Shown here in pieces: positions 34,401 to 37,809 of a stretch of DNA of 37,809 bases (its first letter is position 1; each line of letters opens with the position of its first letter). Source of the DNA: Burkholderiales bacterium (GTDB taxonomy: Bacteria; Pseudomonadota; Gammaproteobacteria; Burkholderiales; Casimicrobiaceae); assembly GCA_020845855.1 (NCBI GenBank), contig JADLEZ010000178.1:1-37809 (forward strand), in the 5' to 3' direction. Both the position numbers and the translations under genes were made by a program. The notes beneath the pieces are model-generated. The model had not been told where the DNA came from. It saw only the letters and a list, made by a program, of their open reading frames with translations, and ran no database searches.

Positions 34401-34708
34401 TCGGCGGCGTGAACGGGACGATCGAAGCGCTCGCGATGAATGTGCCCGTGGTCACGCTCCTCGGCAAGCGGCACGGCGAGCGCACCACGTACTCGATCCT
34501 CGCCAACGCGGGCGTCACGCAGACCATCGCGCAAACGGGACCCGAGTACGTGGCCGTTGCCGTGCGGCTCGCCGACGACGCCGAATTTCGCCACACCGTG
34601 CGCTCCGCGATCGCGGCCGGCATCGCGCACTCGCCGCTGACCGACATGCCCGCGTACACGCGTCACCTCGAAGCGGCGTATCTCGCGGCGATGGCAGCTT
34701 CGCCATGA
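31445..34708 (+). CDS. giant TPR protein with a degenerate and a complete GT41-like domain
   Basis: 1087 aa from ATG 31445 (TGATG overlap). Order: TPR array (about 1-130), then about 255-390 a region like a worn GT41 N-lobe (LRVAWLLPPQASASWHAAAE; RDCDVLVDAAGLAAPTARML; WALDVGAPLHREPVIDRAF), a second TPR array (about 400-640), and a C-terminal GT41 catalytic region: LRIGYLSGDLRNHVMGKMMW with the histidine, DLLVDLSTHTQGSRPGVLAR, GAFVSPLKLSRRCLRLWREV with the lysine, and DTMPFGGVNGTIEALAMNVP. It probably glycosylates proteins or a glycan; donor unknown. The duplicated layout suggests an internal duplication with decay of the first copy. Confidence 0.8.
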   Translation: MSSGGFATWLARGRAHQEQGRAADAIPCYRRAAREDPRSPVPHFHLGEAWWQLGLAREAVDAWRASARIDATFLPPRLALAEAAMAQGDYALAREIGDEAAALAPADARARATAHAARAAAGDRAALDACARDVAADPSLAHAPSLAGALARALAQARDGDEFARLVAALTPHAATLPTALLAALAESGVMLPDAVAARRVTGDDVESLRRLAVALHARQPHLAGHFTAAYCALCAALPRPAVPLLWPQRTGGTLLRVAWLLPPQASASWHAAAEALRSVAGARPLSLVVVCTADADATRAALAGAVNAAVFVTLELPAGANAAKVLAARDCDVLVDAAGLAAPTARMLLARPARAVWALDVGAPLHREPVIDRAFAGARDLERAMAGVDLTGGTLSADALAGAWDAAVLAHRDGNLAQASAGYANVLAHQPRFAPALHLAGVAAAAINDRTRAQEAFAAALAAEPGFSEVRVAAADLALAEGDASRALTLIEEGLARSPGEDALWRALGRIHLRRRDTQAAIAACERVLLLAPADADAHFEHGVALQRKGDAPAGARAYQRALTFRPDMIAADFNLGVLFQEQGNREAAIAAYTQVLRADPAQVGAYKHLGDVLLAAGDIDAWLANFRAFETHCPSALPLAVYALEACQHLADFDRLQRYLDGLRRDEFHARDEDELADCLESLLYLLLFFDIEPSVLLRLAQAYDGVVPRVYGARVELPARRKPGPLRIGYLSGDLRNHVMGKMMWQAVQYHDRDRFELHFYSNARARDEWTQRFEGVAHRFVEIAGLDDAAAVAEVLADDLDLLVDLSTHTQGSRPGVLARKPARVQLTHVASAGVVGLSQVGFKLTDRYADVPESQEFMIERLLAMEGCVFPFRRVEPAASHPFHRSALGISSDAVVIGAFVSPLKLSRRCLRLWREVLARVPRALLAFSPANPAMRASYVRLAAAAGIAGERLLFLPQGRDDAQNQARYYLIDFVLDTMPFGGVNGTIEALAMNVPVVTLLGKRHGERTTYSILANAGVTQTIAQTGPEYVAVAVRLADDAEFRHTVRSAIAAGIAHSPLTDMPAYTRHLEAAYLAAMAASP

Positions 34709-34893
34709 GCGCCGCGGAGCCGCCTCGAGGCGCGCCGCGCGGCCTCCTTGGCGAGTCGGCGATGGCGCGCGACGAGTGCGCGTCGGCCGCCATCCACGCT
34801 CGCGGACGCGCGCTGCGCGCCTGGGCTTCGCCCCGCTCGCATGGACGGCCTGGGGGGAGGCGGCGCGCAGCGCCGCTTCCGGGGGATCGATGA
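34705..34893 (+). repeat. dispersed GC-rich repeat, copy E with insertion; forms a 62-codon bridging ORF
   Basis: The left block ATGAGCGCCGCGGAGCCGCC and the right block CCTGGGGGGAGGCGGCGCGC, AGCGCCGCTTCCGGGGGATC match copy D, with roughly 100 bases of different sequence between them. The ATG overlaps the upstream stop. The frame (MSAAEPPRGAPRGLLGESAM...) is open to TGA 34891-34893, which overlaps the next ATG at 34890. The peptide is not recognised and translation is unproven. Confidence 0.7.
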
Positions 34894-36971
34894 GCGTCGC
34901 CGCGATCCAGGCCAGGCTTGCCGCCGGTGACGCGCCGGGCGCGCGTGCCGCTGCCGACGCGCTGCTCGCGAGCGCGGCGCTGCCGGTCGCCGATCGGTTC
35001 AACGCGCTCGTCCTGCGGTCGCGCGCGTATGAAGAGCTGCGCGACCTGCCGCGCGCGATCCTCGACCTCGAGGGCGCGCTGGCGCTCGACGGCTCGCAGG
35101 CCCGGCTCTGGAACGATCTCGGCATCCTCTGCGCCGACGCGAGCCACGGCGAGCGTGCCGTCGATGCGTTCACGCGCGCCACGCGCGCGGATCCGGCATA
35201 CCCGCGCGGCTGGAATAATCTTGCCAATGCCCTGCGTGCCGCTGGTCGCACGCACGATGCCGTGCGCGCGGCGGAGCGCGCGGTGGCCGTGGACGCCAAC
35301 TACACGCTGGCGTGGGCGAACCTGGGCACGCTGCGGCGCGAGGTGGGAGACGAGGCGGGCGGGGAGCAGGCGCTGCGCCGGGCGCTCGCGCTCGATCCCA
35401 AGCAGCGCGGGGCGATGCTTGGACTCGCCGGCCTCCTGCGCGACCGCAGCGAACTCGCCCCGGCGGCGACGCTGTTCGAGCGCGCGGCGCAGATCGATCC
35501 GCGCGACGCGATCGCGTGCCTGTACCTGGGGCAGACGCGTGCCGAGCGCGACGACCTCGCCGGTGCGCGCCAGGCGTTCGCCGAAGCGCTGCGCCGCGAC
35601 CCGTCGATGCTGCGCGCGTCGCTCGGCAGCGCGCTCGCGCTGCCGATGGTGCCGGCGGACGGTGCGGCGGCATCCGCCGCGCGGGCTTCGTACGCGGAGG
35701 GCCTGGCCAGCGTCGAGCGCGAGCTGCCGGCGCGCGCGCGGCGCCTCGCGGCCGAGCGCATGCAGGACGAGTTGCGCTTTTCCAACTTCCTGCTCGCCTA
35801 CCAGGGGGAAGACGACAAGGAGTTGCAGGCGCGCTACGGCGCGCTCGCCATCGGCATGCTGCGCGCGGCGGCGCCGGAATGGATCGCGCCGTTGCCGCGG
35901 CGCGCGCGCGGCAGCGCGAAGGTGAGGGTCGGTTTCCTGTCGACGTTCTTTCGCGACGGCACGGTGGGGCGCTACTTCGAGCGCTGGGTGACCGACCTGC
36001 CGCGCGACGACTTCGAGGTGTTCGCGTATCACCTGCTCCCCGGCGTCGACCCCGTGGCGCAGCGGATCGCGCAGCGGGCCGATACCTTCCGCCATTGCCC
36101 GTGGTGGCGGCCGTCGCAGGTCGCACCGCGCGTGCGCTCGGATGCGCTCGACGTGCTCGTGTACCCGGAGCTCGGCATGGGGGCCGTACCGTTCGCGCTG
36201 GCCGCGATGAGGCTTGCGCCGCTGCAATGCGCGGGCTGGGGACACCCGGTCACCACCGGGCTCCCTGCCATCGACGTGTTCTTCTCGAGTGCCGTGATGG
36301 AGCCCGCCGACGCGGTCGATCACTACAGCGAGCGCCTGGTGACGCTGCCGGGGATCGGCACGCGCTATGCCGCGCCCGCGGCGCCCGACGACGCCACGCG
36401 CGCGCAATTCGGCTTGCCGCCCGACGTGCCGCTGCTCCTGTGCCCGCAGTCGCTGTTCAAGATCCATCCCGACAACGACGCGCTGTTCGCGCAGGTGCTC
36501 GCCGCCGCGCCCGACGCGGTGCTGGTCGTGTTCGAGGGTCGCGATCCCGTGCTGACCGCACGCTTCCGCGACCGCCTCGCCCGCAGCGGCGTGCCCGCCG
36601 CGCGGCTGCACGTGACGAAGCCGGTGCCGCACGCGGATTTCCTGCGCATCAATTCGCTGTGCGACGTGATGCTCGACACGCTGCGCTGGTCGGGCGGCAA
36701 CACGAGCCTCGACGCGCTCGCTTGCGGGCTGCCGATCGTGACGCTGCCGGGACGCTTCATGCGCGGCCGGCAAAGCTTCGGCATGCTCACGCTGATGGGC
36801 TTGCCGGAGCTCGTCGCGCGCGACGCCGCGGACTATGCGAGCAAGGTGGCGGCGATCGCGACCAACCGGGCGCACCGTGAGGACTTGTCGGCGCGCATCC
36901 GCGCCGCGCACGGCCGGATCTTCGACGACCCGGCGCCGGTCAGCGCGCTCGCCGAGTTTCTTCGCCGATAG
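34890..36971 (+). CDS. TPR / GT41-like protein, divergent catalytic motif
   Basis: 693 aa from ATG 34890, which follows GGGGGATCG and the ATGA of the bridging ORF; the track start is an extension through the repeat. Residues 1-270 are TPR repeats (RLWNDLGILCADASHGERAV; AWANLGTLRREVGDEAGGEQ; ALALDPKQRGAMLGLAGLLR). The C-terminal half has VRVGFLSTFFRDGTVGRYFE, DVLVYPELGMGAVPFALAAM, GWGHPVTTGLPAIDVFFSSA, LCPQSLFKIHPDNDALFAQV (lysine kept) and DTLRWSGGNTSLDALACGLP. The histidine found in the equivalent SSDxxxH block of the other two GT41-like proteins is replaced by glycine. It belongs to a recognisable TPR-GT subfamily (AGWGHPVTTG type). Last gene before the rRNA promoter. Confidence 0.85.
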   Translation: MSVAAIQARLAAGDAPGARAAADALLASAALPVADRFNALVLRSRAYEELRDLPRAILDLEGALALDGSQARLWNDLGILCADASHGERAVDAFTRATRADPAYPRGWNNLANALRAAGRTHDAVRAAERAVAVDANYTLAWANLGTLRREVGDEAGGEQALRRALALDPKQRGAMLGLAGLLRDRSELAPAATLFERAAQIDPRDAIACLYLGQTRAERDDLAGARQAFAEALRRDPSMLRASLGSALALPMVPADGAAASAARASYAEGLASVERELPARARRLAAERMQDELRFSNFLLAYQGEDDKELQARYGALAIGMLRAAAPEWIAPLPRRARGSAKVRVGFLSTFFRDGTVGRYFERWVTDLPRDDFEVFAYHLLPGVDPVAQRIAQRADTFRHCPWWRPSQVAPRVRSDALDVLVYPELGMGAVPFALAAMRLAPLQCAGWGHPVTTGLPAIDVFFSSAVMEPADAVDHYSERLVTLPGIGTRYAAPAAPDDATRAQFGLPPDVPLLLCPQSLFKIHPDNDALFAQVLAAAPDAVLVVFEGRDPVLTARFRDRLARSGVPAARLHVTKPVPHADFLRINSLCDVMLDTLRWSGGNTSLDALACGLPIVTLPGRFMRGRQSFGMLTLMGLPELVARDAADYASKVAAIATNRAHREDLSARIRAAHGRIFDDPAPVSALAEFLRR

Positions 36972-37047
36972 CGGAGCGAGAAGGAGGCGCACGCCCGCGA
37001 CAAATCCCACGGTGTCATCCCGAGGCCCGCCCATGCGGTCTTGGAGC

Positions 37048-37133
37048 GTCCGGCCGAGGAGGGCGGCAAAGCGCCGTGGCAGTGCTTGTAACGGCTGCCG
37101 CCCGCGCCAGGGCATGCGTCGTTGCGGCCGGAC
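37048..37133 (+). repeat. nested inverted repeat upstream of the rRNA promoter
   Basis: Outer arms GTCCGGCCG (37048-37056) and CGGCCGGAC (37125-37133), inner arms GGGCGGCA (37061-37068) and TGCCGCCC (37096-37103), both perfect. The stretch 36972-37201 has no gene that I can support; this structure is its main content and may be a small palindromic intergenic element or the end of the glycan transcript. No T-run follows. Confidence 0.5.
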
Positions 37134-37201
37134 AGCCTCGAGGCGCGCATCTTGCGGCGCCACGGGGCGCCCCCATCTGCCGATCCGTGCAAAAGTTGGT
37201 G

Positions 37202-37230
37202 TTGACCGATCCCTGGAATCATCCTATAAT
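37202..37230 (+). promoter_or_regulatory. rRNA operon promoter (P1-like)
   Basis: TTGACC (37202-37207), 17-bp spacer, TATAAT (37225-37230). The AT-richer GTGCAAAAGTTGGTG upstream may serve as an UP element. Transcription would start near 37237, giving a leader of about 280 bases to 16S. Confidence 0.9.
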
Positions 37231-37317
37231 CGCGCTTCTTCGCTGCTAGAATTTTCCCTGGAAGCATCGCACGACCCCGGGGACAGTGTGCCGAATGAGT
37301 GTCAGAACGGGCAGCGA

Positions 37318-37333
37318 CGCTCTTTAACAATTT
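37318..37333 (+). promoter_or_regulatory. boxA antitermination site in the rRNA leader
   Basis: CGCTCTTTAACAATTT matches the boxA consensus TGCTCTTTAACA of rRNA leaders, the binding site for NusB/NusE in antitermination. The rest of the leader, 37237-37515, holds AT-richer segments and a possible AAGTAA/TTACTT pairing but no gene. Confidence 0.85.
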
Positions 37334-37515
37334 GCAACCGATAGGTGTGGGTGCTCGTAGGTGGGCCCGGTGCTCGCTTGGTGTCAACTAAAGCGAGTGC
37401 TGGGTGAAGCCAAGGAAAACGAAGTGCTCACACTGGAAGTAAGTCTTGTCGTTTCCGCGGCGCGAGCTTGCGGAAGAGGCAGGGCCAACGTCAGTATGAG
37501 TTTACTTGCAAGATC

Positions 37516-37809
<294 letters not shown>

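Noticed and set aside
34515-37163. 882-aa ORF on the minus strand
   Set aside because: Antisense to the TPR/GT41 gene at 34890 and its repeat; no recognisable motif and shadow-type composition.
37247-37252. TAGAAT as a second rRNA promoter
   Set aside because: No -35 box stands at a suitable distance; the TTGACC-17-TATAAT pair upstream is sufficient.

Overview
The window looks like a chromosomal segment of a betaproteobacterium. Base composition is strongly GC-rich throughout. The last ~290 bases are the 5' end of a 16S rRNA gene with betaproteobacterial wording, and the gene content and order (cytochrome-oxidase assembly genes, thiD/thiE/hemL beside a rubredoxin, one long type II secretion operon) fit that class. 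The 16S fragment reads like one of the uncultured soil or freshwater lineages, but it is too short for me to name a genus.

Layout. (1) 1-4365: end of a cytochrome c oxidase assembly operon: SURF1 (cut by the window edge), a small membrane-anchored thioredoxin-fold protein, ctaB, a SCO1/SenC lipoprotein, then a TPR/O-GlcNAc-transferase-like glycosyltransferase. Nearly all are joined by 4-base stop/start overlaps. (2) 4384-4931, minus strand: rubredoxin and glyoxalase I as an overlapping pair. The rubredoxin (54 aa) is missing from the supplied ORF track. (3) 5027-7996: thiD, thiE and hemL, with two strong stem-loops between thiD and thiE. (4) 7997-8710: a lower-GC, gene-poor stretch holding wreckage: a nucleotidyltransferase gene with an internal deletion, a small ORF coupled to it, and a possible transposase stub, all on the minus strand. 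(5) 8711-19994: a complete-looking type II secretion operon in the order gspE-F-G-H-I-J-K-L-M-C-D. (6) 20064-22345: a promoter, a lipoprotein of unknown function, a large exported protein of unknown function and a clear rho-independent terminator. (7) 22384-36971: a surface-glycan locus: periplasmic parvulin, Wzm/Wzt ABC exporter with a carbohydrate-binding tail on Wzt, a GT4 glycosyltransferase, two methyltransferases (one with a long coiled coil), a GT2-GT4 fusion and two very large TPR/GT41 proteins. (8) 37202-37809: rRNA promoter, boxA leader and the start of 16S rRNA.

How the parts may work together. Region 7 resembles an ABC-transporter-dependent O-antigen system, in which a terminal modification made by a methyltransferase with a coiled-coil spacer would be read by the Wzt tail. 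That is inference from family knowledge. The T2SS would carry folded proteins out, and the exported protein at 20823 is a plausible but unproven cargo.

The most unusual signal is a dispersed GC-rich repeat family (five copies, at 1151, 8601, 13169, 29106 and 34705) that sits at gene junctions and tends to start with the stop codon of the gene before it. Some copies are translated as N-terminal extensions of the next gene (gspJ, the GT2-GT4 gene). One forms a small ORF whose start overlaps the upstream stop and whose stop overlaps the downstream start, and a similar bridge of different sequence lies between wzm and wzt. A second, unrelated palindromic repeat is present as a perfect 72-bp tandem duplication inside the gspI leader, giving a prepilin leader of about 51 residues.
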